The notes under the pieces are model-generated. The model was not told the DNA's origin. It saw only the letters and a list, made by a program, of their open reading frames with translations, and made no database searches. DNA of 64,000 nt from Asterias amurensis. Taxonomy: Eukaryota; Echinodermata; Asteroidea; Forcipulatida; Asteriidae. Within the stretch, counting starts at the first letter, position 1, and each line of letters opens with the position of its first letter. A program made the translations under genes and the position numbers. This document shows, one piece after another, positions 1-9,612 of the stretch. The stretch is taken from NCBI RefSeq assembly GCF_032118995.1, contig NC_092650.1:22950001-23014000 (forward strand), in the 5' to 3' direction.

Positions 1-1503
1 AATAATTTTTGTCTCATGATCAGTGACTCACAACTTCTTTGCATGACATTGTTTTACTCATTTCTCACAAACTACAGCACCTCAGCAAGTAATATTTTCA
101 GGGAAGCTTTCTACTATCATTATCATTAAAGCTTACTTGTTAGCGATCGATGGAGAGATGTTGATAGTCTAAAACATTGTGAGAAACAGCTCCCTCTAAA
201 GTAACGTTGTTTTCGAGAAAGAAGTTATTTCTCACTAAAATATTTGAATTTGATTTTGAGACCCCAAATTTGATTTTGCGGTCATTTTGAGGTCTAGGTC
301 ACGAATTCAGGCATCTGAAAGCACACAACTTCATGTGACAAGGTTCTTTTTTTTCTTCCAATATTATCTCCCAACGTTGACAACCAATTAAGTTCAAATT
401 TTCACAGGTTTATTTTGTGGATATGTTGAGATACACCAAGTGAGAAGACTGGTCTATGACAATAACCAATAGTTTGACTTTGGCAACAAATCAGGCGATG
501 CATCTTAAAGGTTATCAGCAAGCATCTATACCAACACCAAAATATCATAATAAATATACACAAATAAACAGAGCCCCTGAAGAGACTGGTCAAGACCAAA
601 ACTAAGAGCCTTGCTGGTAGAACAGAATGCAATACCTTCCCAACTTGTTTACGAAGCAGCTATTGTCAAGTGCCTTGTATCGCTCAAGGGCACAAGTGTC
701 ATGATCTGGATTCGAACCCTCGCTCTGCTGCTGACAACACCAAAGCTTGGTTGGGCCCGGTGACCTAGACTGCTGGGCCACGACAAGGCACATTTATTTT
801 AAAGGCAGTGGACACTATTTGTAATTACTCAAAATTATTAATATCATAAAACCTTTCTTGATTACGAGTAATGGGGAGAGGTTGATAGTATAAAACATAA
901 GAAACAGCTCCCTCTGAAGTGACGTAGTTTATCGAGAAAGAAGTAATTTTCCACGAATTCGATTTCGAGACCTCAGATTAAAAAATTTGAGGTCTCGAAA
1001 TCAAGCATCTGAAAGCACACAATTTCGTGTGACCAAGGTGCGACAAGGGTGTTTTTTCTATCATTAATATCTCACAAGTTCGACGACCGATTGAGCTCAA
1101 ATTTTTACAGGTTTGTTCTTTTATGCGAGTGCTGAGATATACCAAGTGAGAAGACTGGTCAATACCAATAGTGTCCAGTGTCTTTAAAAAGTCTGAAAAT
1201 TTGTCCACACTCTAGTCATTTCCGTTTCCATAAAACTACGCGACTAAAATTAAATTGAAACTTGTCTTTCTTTTTTGCACCAAAAAACCTGGAGCCACTT
1301 ACACCAACTAATAATAATATAAAACGTTTATATAGCGCCAAATCCATTAAAAATGCTCCCAGGCACTTTACAAGAAGAAGAAGAAAAAAAAAATTAACCA
1401 CAAAAAACTAAATAACTAAAAGGCCCAAAAATAAGATCCACAAAATATGGTCATAAAACAATAAAGATACATGAACTGGGATCAACATTAAGCCAAATAA
1501 ATG
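1..1503. other. Intronic or flanking DNA left of the duplication: MITE fragments and a SINE
   Basis: No exon is seen. 1-130 is the end of an ACTACAGCACCTCAGCAAG-type MITE. 133-473 is a truncated AGGCAGTGGACAC-type MITE. 671-786 is a degraded tRNA-Leu-like SINE on the minus strand. 798-1187 is a full AGGCAGTGGACAC-type MITE. 1190-1503 is AT-rich DNA with an A-rich run at about 1375-1395. Confidence 0.75.
798..1187. mobile_element. Palindromic MITE, AAGGCAGTGGACAC family (copy)
   Basis: Begins TTTTAAAGGCAGTGGACAC and ends GTGTCCAGTGTCTTTAAA, so the ends are inverted and TTAA-flanked. The interior carries the family signature GAGACCTC...GAGGTCTC and the conserved CATCTGAAAGCACACAA. Confidence 0.85.
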
Positions 1504-3765
1504 TTGAGCTTAAAAATCAAGTCATCTTTCAAATAAAAGATTCCACTGGAATAAAATAATCATCTTTGTAGAAAGTATAGAAGGAAAAAAAAGGATATCT
1601 GAGCCTACAACAAAAAGGAAACATACTTTTACACTTGTGCGAAAAACAATGGGGACAGTGTGCAAATCGCAGAAGCAATTGAAAAAAAATGTTTTCTTCA
1701 AACCAGATGCACTTACGTCCTAACGGAATCCGACTGCCCTCTATGTCAAATATAAAAAGGTTACAAAAATTGTAGAAAGGAGTGAGTTATTAAATCATAC
1801 GTGTTTGGAAAACATTGTTAGTACTTGAACTCATTGCAAATAGAAGAAAAGGTTATTTTGTTGTGTTGTCAGTAATGTATTAATGAACTTTCATGAACAA
1901 AAATCTTTCGTGCCTCCAAAGAATACAGAGTCACTCAACACTGTTATCGCTTTTAAGTATTTGGGTTATCAAGTTATTATTAGAGAAATTTGCAGTTTGT
2001 TAAAAAAAAATCTTTTGACTGGATTTTGACTAGGGACTCATAAGAATTTCAACCCCTGGGGAAAGGTTGATGCAACTTCGTAAATATGGCAAAGGCAACT
2101 ACAGTTGGAGGCAACTACAGTTGGAGGTAACATTTCAATGCAGCACAAGAACAAGGCTATTGACCTTTTGTGCCCCACCCCCCCCCCCTCCCCCAACGAA
2201 ATTCAAGGCCGAACAGTATCGGTTATTGGTTAATTCAATTAAATGTTAGTAAAGAAAGAACTCAACGAATTCGATGGACGCGTCTTCTTCTATGGTCACC
2301 TTGCCAGTTAGTGTAGAATTTTAGCTTAGATAGGGTTAGAGGCGTCTGTCTCCTAAAAAGGTCAAAACATTACCGATGCCAGCGCAGGGATATGCCTATG
2401 TAATAAGTAACTATTAGTTCTCTGTTGGCGGGACAGACGTATCCCCATACTTCTGTTTGGGCACTGGCCTGGTGACCAGTCTTTTTTCTTTGTCTTTTTC
2501 TTCCACTCTGTGCTTTTTAACATGTGTTCTGCGCCTCTGATCATTTTGTATGAAAGGGGCGCAATATAAATTTTAAATATCATATTATTATTAACTTTGT
2601 CAATTTGTCAACACCCCGTTTCACACTTAATACATCAGTTGTGAGAGCCAAGCGAATTGTCTGAAATGTTGAGCTTAAAAATCAAGTCATCTTTCAAATA
2701 AAAGATTCCACTGGAATAAAATAATCATCTTTGTAGAAAGTATAGAAGGAAAAAAAAAAGGATATCTGAGCCTACAACAAAAAGGAAACATACTTTTACA
2801 CTTGTGCGAAAAACAATGGGGACAGTGTGCAAATCGCAGAAGCAATTGAAAAAAATGTTTTCTTCAAACCAGATGCACTTACGTCCTAACGGAATCCGAC
2901 TGCCCTCTATGTCAAACATAAAAAGGTTACAAAAATTGTAGAAAGGAGTGAGTTATTAAACCATACGTGTTTGGAAAACATTGTTAGTACTTGAACTCAT
3001 TGCAAATGGAAGAAAAAGGTTATTTTGTTGTGTTGTCAGTAATGTATTAATGAACTTTCATGAACAAAAATCTTTCGTGCCTTCAAAGAATACAGAGTCA
3101 CTCAACACTGTTATCGCTTTTAAGTATTTGGGTTATCAAGTTATTACTAGAGAAATTTGCAGTTTGTTAAAAAATATCCTTTGAGTGGATTTTTACTAGG
3201 GACTCATAAGAATTTCAACCCCTGGGGAAAGGTCGATTCAACTTCTTAAACATGGCAAAGAAAACTACAGTTAGAGGGCACCTTTTGTGCCCCCCCCCCC
3301 CCTCCCCCAACGAAATTCAAGGCCGAACAGTATCGGTTATTGGTTAATTCAATTAAATGTTAGCAAAGAAAGAATTCAACGAATTCGATGGACGCGTCTT
3401 CTTCTATGGTCACCTTGCCAGTTAGTTTAGAATTTTAGCATAGATAGGGTTAGAGGCGTCTGTCTCCTGAAAAGGTCAAAACATTACTGATGCCAGCAGG
3501 GATATGCCTGTGTAATAAGTAACTATTAGTTCTCTGTTGGCAGGACAGACGTATCCCCATACTTCTGTTTGGGCATTGGCCTGGTGACCAGTCTTTTTTT
3601 TTTTTCTTTTTCTTCCACTCTGTGCTTTTTAACATGTGTTCTGCGCCTCTGATCATTTTGTATGAAAGGGGCGCAATATAAATTTTAAATATCATATTAT
3701 TATTTACTTTGTCAATTTGTCAACACCCCAGTTCACACTTTATACATCAGTTGTGAGAGCGAAGC
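1504..3765. repeat. Tandem segmental duplication, about 1.1 kb per copy
   Basis: Copy 1 is about 1504-2660 and copy 2 about 2664-3765; both start GTTGAGCTTAAAAATC and end at TCAGTTGTGAGAGC followed by AAGCGAATTGTCT. Identity is high by eye, with small differences: a 9- versus 12-base C run at about 2176 and 3290, a missing stretch in copy 2 near 3270, and single-base changes. The copies lie in what is probably ELMO intron 5. No exon is recognisable in either copy; small ORFs occur in both simply because they are duplicated. Confidence 0.9.
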
Positions 3766-3911
3766 GAATTGTCTCGCAAAACAGTGCAGACTGATGGTTT
3801 GACTCATTTCGCATTATACCTTCGCGTTTACTATTGGTTTTTTACTTCGACGTTAGTGAGAAACTGAGAATGCTCCCCCTAAGAATGAAATCAATTTCCA
3901 GAGGACTTTAC

Positions 3912-6900
3912 CTGCTCAGAATGAGACTCTCCAGGATTGCCAGAGCTTTGAGAGTTATTGTAGTATCGCTTGGTTGGAGGACCGCCGAGTGGGTACGATT
4001 AACGTAGGATGCAATCTGAGAGAAGGGAAAAAAATACATATAAATAAGCAGATGGGCCTAAATGCAGAACGAGTGCTCTTTCTTCAATCTTCAATAAAAT
4101 AATCCCTTTGCAGCACTTTCATAAATAACCCCTTGACACAACACAGTAATTCATGCCCTGTGCTTTATCTCTTGTGCAAAATTTCCGATACAAATTTACA
4201 TTTTCCTCATCGAAGTGACCCCTCAGGGTTGTGCTTTGGGACAAAAGTGTAGAGACCACAACTACTAGAGTAGATACATGTCTTGCCATTAAACCAGCGA
4301 GCCAGCCCAGTGAACAAAGGCAGTGCAATTCTTATGTGATTTGTATGGATTGTTTTTTTACAGAAGTCAGAAAAAAATTGAAGGTAAGAACAAATTATAT
4401 TCTTTATCCACAATGTTAAAGGAATTGGGTATTAACACAAAGCATAATGTCCACAGATTAACATTAAACTTACACAGTTTGAAGATAATGATGGTAGACA
4501 ATTTACCTCTAATATTAGTTGCTGAGGTGCTGTAGTTTTTGAGAAATGAGTAAAACAATGTTACGAAAATATGTTTTACCTGCTTAAATAATTTCCGTCT
4601 CATGTGACGTAAGTTGTTTTTGTGTTGTTTTTTTCTCAAAAACTACAGCACCTCAGCAAGTAAGATTTTCAGGGAAGCTTTCTACCATCATTATCTTCAA
4701 ACTGTGTGAGTTTCATGTTAATCTGAGAACATTTTGTTGTGTGTCCTACAAATAATAACAATATAATAATAACCTTACTTATATAGCGCTTTTTACAAAA
4801 GCGATACAAAGCGCTTACGAAATACAATACGCCTCTCGTAATACTTATGCATGACGTCATAATTCTTACTCAACATGAGGCTATGGGCGCCGTTCCCCCA
4901 TCACTTGCCGTGGTTACGCCCATCGCCTCGTTTTGAGTTAGCATTGTGACGTACCTCATGCATAAATATTAAGAGAGGCGTATAGCAACCAAACAAAAGA
5001 TAAACTACATGTTTTACTGACAAAACAATGCAATTAACAATGATTCAATCTAGAGTAACTTAGGATAGAGGTGGGTTTTTAATTTGGATTTGAAGGAACT
5101 CAAAAAGTACCTAGACCCTAAAAAATAACATCTATCAAATTATAAGCAACATACCCGCTTGATAAACTTGATAGTGATGTTCTCCCACGGGATAATGGAA
5201 TGTTCCATAAGTTCTAAGAAACTGGAGAGAGTGTAAGCCATTGCATCTCCTTGCCTACAGACAAAACACAGGATAACATTAGAGTGAGCTCACTAAAATA
5301 CATATCTAGGACATTTTTCTCAAGAACTTTATGATTTCAGAGCTAAACGAAAATTAATTTGGTATCATCTAAAAAGTATTACTTATAGATAAAAACACAG
5401 ACTAAGCTTGGGCGATATCACAATATTATCGAATATCGCTATACTAATTTGGAAACGATTTCGATATCGGATCGATTTGGTTTTAATCGAAATATCGATA
5501 TATCGCGATATATCGCGACCGATTAAATATCGCAACATCGCGATGTATTTCCTAGCTGAGACATCTTGCACCCCATAGGTTTGGAGTAAAACCAGAAGAA
5601 TAGGTCATTAGAACACCTCTCTTATGATATGACTGTCTCTTCTACAACTTTCACTGGGAGTTTGAAGACTGATGATGTCAAATTTAATTAAGCGCGATTA
5701 TATCGAATATCGCGATATATTGTCGGAGATATATCGTGAATAAAATAAATCGATATCGCCCAAGCTTAACATAGACACCCTCTGGGAAGCAACTTGATTT
5801 TTTCTACATATATTTTAAAGGAAAGGTACACAATTGGTAATTACTCAAAACAAATATTAACTTAAAAACCGACTTGGTAACGAGCAATGGAGAAATGTTG
5901 ATAGTATAAAACATTGTGGGAAACGACTCCCTCTGAAGTAATGTAGTTTTGGAGAAATAGGTAAGTTCTCACTAATATAATAAAAGACTTCTAGCTAGGA
6001 GTCTTTTATTTCTATCTGAAAGCACACAAATTCGTCCAACAAGGGTGTGTTTTCTTTCATAATTTTCTTGCAACTTCGATGACTGATTGAACCCAAATTT
6101 GCACCAAAAGTTTTCCACTTACTGTGTTATCTTCCACCATTTACACCAAAAGGTTTCCACTTACTCTGTGTTATCTTCCACCATTTGAACCAATAGTTTT
6201 CCACTTACTCTGTGTTATCTTCCACCATTTGAACCAATAGTTTTCCACTTACTCTGTGTTATCTTCCACCATTTGAACCAATAGTTTTCCACTTACTCTG
6301 TCTTATCTTCCACCATTTGAACCAATAGTTTTCCACTTACTCTGTGTTATCTTCCACCATTTGAACCAATAGTTTTCCACTTACTCTGTGTTATCTTCCA
6401 CCATTTGAACCAATAGTTTTCCACTTACTCTGTGTTATCTTCCACCATTTGAACCAATAGTTTTCCACTTACTCTGTATTATCTTCCACCATTTGCACCA
6501 ATAGGTTTCCACTTACTCTGTGTTATCTTCCACCATTTGAACCAATAGGTTTCCACTTACTCTGTGTTATCTTCCACCATTTGCACCAAAAGGTTTCCAC
6601 TTACTCTGTGTTATCTTCCACCATTTGCACCAATAGGTTTCCGCCGCCGCGGTTGCAGAACTCCTGAGCAAAGGTCAAGTCTGCCGAGGCCTTGGAAAGC
6701 TTCTTCATAGACTGAAACGTCTCATCTGGATTCTCCGACTGAAGGTTACTGAAGACATCTTGAGCCATTTTACCCTATTTTGATTGCCCCAAAAATAATA
6801 AATAATTCTTATTTGAATAGAACTGCTGTCAACAAGTTTGATAACATATTAAAAAAACTCTCTTCACACTAGGCATTTGAAGCAGCCTTAAGCCCGGTTC

Positions 6901-9612
6901 ATACTTCCTGCGAATGCGAAACGAATTTGGCGTGAACTTGACGTCACAACTATCCTTTCACAGCGGTATTCGCAAGTGAGTTGAACAGAGCTGAACTACT
7001 GCAAATATTGGTTCAAACTTTGTGACGCCAACCTTCGCTTCGCATTCATATTTGCAGGAAGTACGAACTGGTGAAGCAGAATAAAACCAAACCACAGTGA
7101 CTCACCAGGCTGTGAAGAACTCCTCTAATTTGAATCCAGCTCAGTTGTGTCATATACTCTTACAATATTGTATCGAAAATTTTGGGGGTTGAACAACGAG
7201 AAATTGAGTAGAGTGGGATTGGAACCAACGACCTCTGGATTAACTTGCCGGTGCTCTACCAACCGTTAGCTTCCCAGGTTGTATCGTAAAGGGAGATTGC
7301 TAACAAAGGGCTAAGTGGGCACCGGCACCTTGGTTCAAATTTTCTCTAGTCAATTTGTCTTTGTTTAAAGGGAAGTTACACTATTGGTAATTTTCAAAGA
7401 CCAGTCTTCTCACTTGGTGTATCCCATCATAAGCATAAAATAACAAGCATCTGAAAATTTGGGCTCAATTGGTCATTGAAGTTGCGAGAAAATGATGAAA
7501 TAAAAAAGACCCTTGTTGGACGAATTTGTGTGCTTTCAGAAAGGAATAAAAGACTTCTAGCTAGAAGTCTTTTATTATTTTAGTGAGAAGTTGCCTCTTT
7601 CTCAAAAACTACGTTACTTCAGAGGGAGTCGTTTCCCACAATGTTTTATACTATCCACAGTTCTCCATTGCTCATTACGTAGTCAGTTTTTAAGTTAATA
7701 TTTGTTTTGAGTAATTACCGAACGTGTACCATCCCTTTAACCCCAAAACATTTAAAAATTTACCAAATTTCCCTTGTGGTTTATTTTTGAATTAATTCAA
7801 TGAGAGAGTCCATAGCTGAAACACTACAAATGCTGTACCGCATCTTGATTCTGAGAGAGAAATTGAACACACACAAATCCCCCTACCCCCATAAAAAGCC
7901 AAAACGGCACAATAATTAGCAGTTTTGCCAAAATAAACAATGCGACACTTGAATGTTTTCCTTTAGATATATTATTTAAAAAGTTAAAAGGAACGTTACA
8001 GAATTGGTAAGAAAGTAAAATCGTGAAGATCACAGATTTACATAAAACTTACACGGTCTAATGATGATGTTAGTAGAAAAACATCCTCTGAAATATTTCT
8101 GTCTGAAATTTCATATTTTATGAGAAATAAATAAATCTAATTTCGCGTTTTGAGTTTATCAAGCGTTTTATTCATTTTTGTTTTGGCATCGATGCAATGC
8201 AAAATGTGTAATCGGTTTTTCACTATTCTCTCGTGACCCAGATGGCCGATCGATCTCAAACTTCTACAGGTTTGTCAGTGTTTGTATATTGTGGATTACA
8301 TAAGAGTGCTTACACTGCCAACAACTTTTTTGCAAGCAGAACCAATTCTGTAATGTTCCTTTAAATAAAAAAATTCAGAGATGGAAGGATGTATGAGGTC
8401 ACTATACAATAGGAAAAGACTCACAGCAGAGTCGGACAGTTTGAGAACGATCCCGTTGGCGAGCTCGCTACGGTTCTCCTCAGTGATGTACGTGTACGTG
8501 AGTTTATCATCGTTTTTGTGCTGCAGGGCATACTCCCCGGGATTAGTCACATTGTACATGTGGCATACCTCCTCGATGATCTTCAGAAGGGGTTTGTTCT
8601 GGGAAGCAAAGAAATCCAAAAATAAGTTCAATTCAAATGTGAAGCTCCACAGACAGACCACAGCTTTTGTAGAGTGTATAATGCACTGTGTAAATCTCAG
8701 TGTTAACCCGGTTCATACTTCATGCGAACGTGAAGCGAATTCGATGTGAATTTGACGCCACACCCTCCTTTCGCAGCGATTATTCGCAAGGGAGTAGAGC
8801 AGAGCTCAACTGCTGCGAATTGTTCGTTGCGAATTTGTGACGTCAAGATTCGCTTTGCATTCGCAGGAAGTATGAACCGGGCTTTAGGCTGGATCCGAAT
8901 TGGTGACTACGGCTGCGGCTACGACCGTTGCCAGGGGTACTGCTAAGGGCGTCCTATACTTCAATGGATGATGACGCGGCGATCCGGCCGTAGCCGTTGC
9001 CGCCAATTCAGATTCAGCCTTAGTTCTGAAATGAAATGGTGGTTTACAGTTCCTACTGGAAAGAGATTTATGGTGTTACCACAAACCTCACCTAATTATT
9101 CTCCATCCATGCAAAGTTTCAAATCCTGCTGAAAAACATCATCAGACTTACATTTGAACATTATTTTAACACATTAAAAAAATGTATTTTGAGTTGTTTT
9201 ACTTTTTTAACTAGGAATTGCATGTACTTACACGTACGTGTGTTCGATGTTCGATCAAGGCAAAGTCTGCCTCGATTGACGTCACGATGTTCGATCAAGG
9301 CAAAGTCTGCCTCGATTGACGCCACAAAAGGGGTAAGCAGAGTCACCCCCAAACAACTTATTTTTTAAACGTATAAATGGTTACAAACAATTACTTTATT
9401 GTTCATTAACATATACTCTAATGTTTGAAGGGGAAAAAAAAAAATTCCAGGTGACTTTAAAAGAACTCAGTATTATTGTTTATGGCAAGACTGTTCAGAA
9501 TTACCTGATCTAAGCAATAAAGTTTGCCTCCTTTTCCCTCCATCTCGACAGCGAGACGGATGATGGAGGGATCACCCCTCGATGTGTCGATGACCGTCAC
9601 ACTACTCGTCAT
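3912..9612 (-). CDS. ELMO: ELMO family protein (engulfment and cell motility), 5' part, five coding exons
   Basis: Coding exons in gene order: 9612-9505, 8598-8425, 6774-6605, 5254-5155, 4015-3912. All junctions are GT-AG and in phase (0, 0, 2, 0, then phase 2 into an unseen exon), giving about 218 residues. The start is MTSSVTVIDTSRG at 9612. Around residues 19-90 the sequence matches the ELMO N-terminal Ras-binding domain (KLYCLDQNKPL, EYALQHKNDD, YITEENRSEL). Later exons match the armadillo region (DLTFAQEF, LLVQMVEDNTE, SSFLELMEHSIIPW, IASYVNRT, ALAILESLIL). In the family, ELMO pairs with DOCK proteins as a Rac exchange factor at the plasma membrane for engulfment and migration. The middle armadillo repeats, ELMO domain and PH domain lie beyond the left edge. 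Which vertebrate paralogue it corresponds to cannot be told. Exon 3 ends in a splice-donor minisatellite (separate entry). Confidence 0.93.
4407..4745. mobile_element. Palindromic MITE, TGTAGTTTTTGAG / CTCAAAAACTACA family
   Basis: Starts TTAAAGGAATTGGGTATT and contains GAGGTGCTGTAGTTTTTGAG at 4524-4543, with its inverted partner CTCAAAAACTACAGCACCTC at 4634-4653. The outer arms (ACATTAAACTTACACAGTTTG and CAAACTGTGTGAGTTTCATG) are also inverted. It lies in the ELMO intron between exons 4 and 5. Confidence 0.85.
5395..5776. mobile_element. hAT-like MITE with 8-bp target-site duplication
   Basis: The 366-bp element (5403-5768) has a perfect 17-bp terminal inverted repeat, TAAGCTTGGGCGATATC, and many CGATAT/ATATCG internal repeats. 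It is flanked by ACACAGAC (5395-5402) and ACATAGAC (5769-5776), one mismatch in 8. The 8-bp duplication points to hAT transposase. It lies in ELMO intron 3. Confidence 0.9.
5816..6100. mobile_element. Truncated palindromic MITE, AAGGTACAC subfamily
   Basis: The left end TTAAAGGAAAGGTACACAATTGG is intact. The right half stops at about 6100, where the splice-donor minisatellite begins, so the expected terminal part (about 90 bp) is missing. It contains the inner hairpin AAAAGACTTCTAGCTAGGAG. Confidence 0.85.
6101..6642 (-). repeat. 44-bp minisatellite made of ELMO exon 3 end plus its splice donor
   Basis: About twelve tandem units, period 44 bp (the leftmost is 42). Read on the gene strand, each unit starts with GTAAGTGGAAA, continues with the last ~38 bases of exon 3 and ends in AACACAGA just before the next GTAAGT. 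Plus-strand ACTTAC marks the donors at 6117, 6159, 6203, 6247, 6291, 6335, 6379, 6423, 6467, 6511, 6555 and 6599; the last is the real exon 3 donor. Units near the exon match it closely. Distal ones share a homogenised variant (AAACTATTGGTTC for AACCTATTGGTGC). The left end cuts off a palindromic MITE (5816-6100), so amplification probably removed DNA there. Confidence 0.95.
6893..7073. mobile_element. About 180-bp MITE, CCGGTTCATACTTCCTGCGA family
   Basis: Ends are inverted: CCGGTTCATACTTCCTGCGAA at the left and TTTGCAGGAAGTACGAACTGG at the right. The interior is rich in CGAATT and GACGTCA. Related copies occur at 8706-8885, 37590-37773 and 43880-44037. Confidence 0.85.
7163..7345 (-). repeat. 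tRNA-derived SINE
   Basis: The minus strand reads a tRNA-like A box (GGTTGGTAGAGCACCGG) and B box (GGTTCCAATCC) with about 35 nt between. The body shares TTGTTCAACCCC with the element at 11690-11825. There is no intact acceptor stem, so it is not called as a tRNA gene. Confidence 0.6.
7365..7740. mobile_element. Palindromic MITE, AAGGTACAC subfamily (full copy)
   Basis: Runs from TTTAAAGGGAAGTTACAC to GTGTACCATCCCTTTAA. The centre is a perfect hairpin, AAAAGACTTCTAGCTAGAAG and its extension. It is in opposite orientation to the truncated copy at 5816-6100. Confidence 0.88.
7984..8364. mobile_element. Palindromic MITE, AAGGAACGTTACAGAATTGG family
   Basis: Left end TTAAAAGGAACGTTACAGAA, right end TTCTGTAATGTTCCTTTAA, TTAA at both borders. 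It ends 60 bp from the ELMO exon 2 donor. A second copy is at 63267-63592. Confidence 0.88.
8706..8885. mobile_element. About 180-bp MITE, CCGGTTCATACTTC family
   Basis: CCGGTTCATACTTCATGCGA at the left, TCGCAGGAAGTATGAACCGG at the right. It abuts another palindromic element at 8883-9022. Confidence 0.85.
8883..9022. mobile_element. About 140-bp GC-rich palindromic element
   Basis: GGCTGGATCCGAATTGG and GGCTGCGGCTACGACCG at the left pair with CGGCCGTAGCCG and CCAATTCAGATTCAGCC at the right. It abuts the preceding MITE with a two- or three-base overlap. Confidence 0.75.
9246..9325. repeat. 42-bp tandem duplication
   Basis: Two copies of a unit starting GATGTTCGATCAAGGCAAAG and ending GATTGACGYCAC, differing at one base. 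The unit contains a small palindrome around AAGTCTGCCT. It lies in ELMO intron 1, about 180 bp from exon 1. Confidence 0.85.

Noticed and set aside
2362-3695. Paired ORFs starting MIFKIYIAPLSYKMIRGAEH
   Set aside because: They appear twice because of the tandem duplication; they contain low-complexity Lys runs and match no family I know.
6101-6642. CRISPR-like direct repeat array
   Set aside because: Units are contiguous with no spacers, lie in a eukaryotic intron and derive from the neighbouring exon.
8296-8661. 121-codon minus-strand ORF starting MVCLWSFTF
   Set aside because: Only the middle (8598-8425) is ELMO exon 2; the ends are intron sequence read through splice sites.
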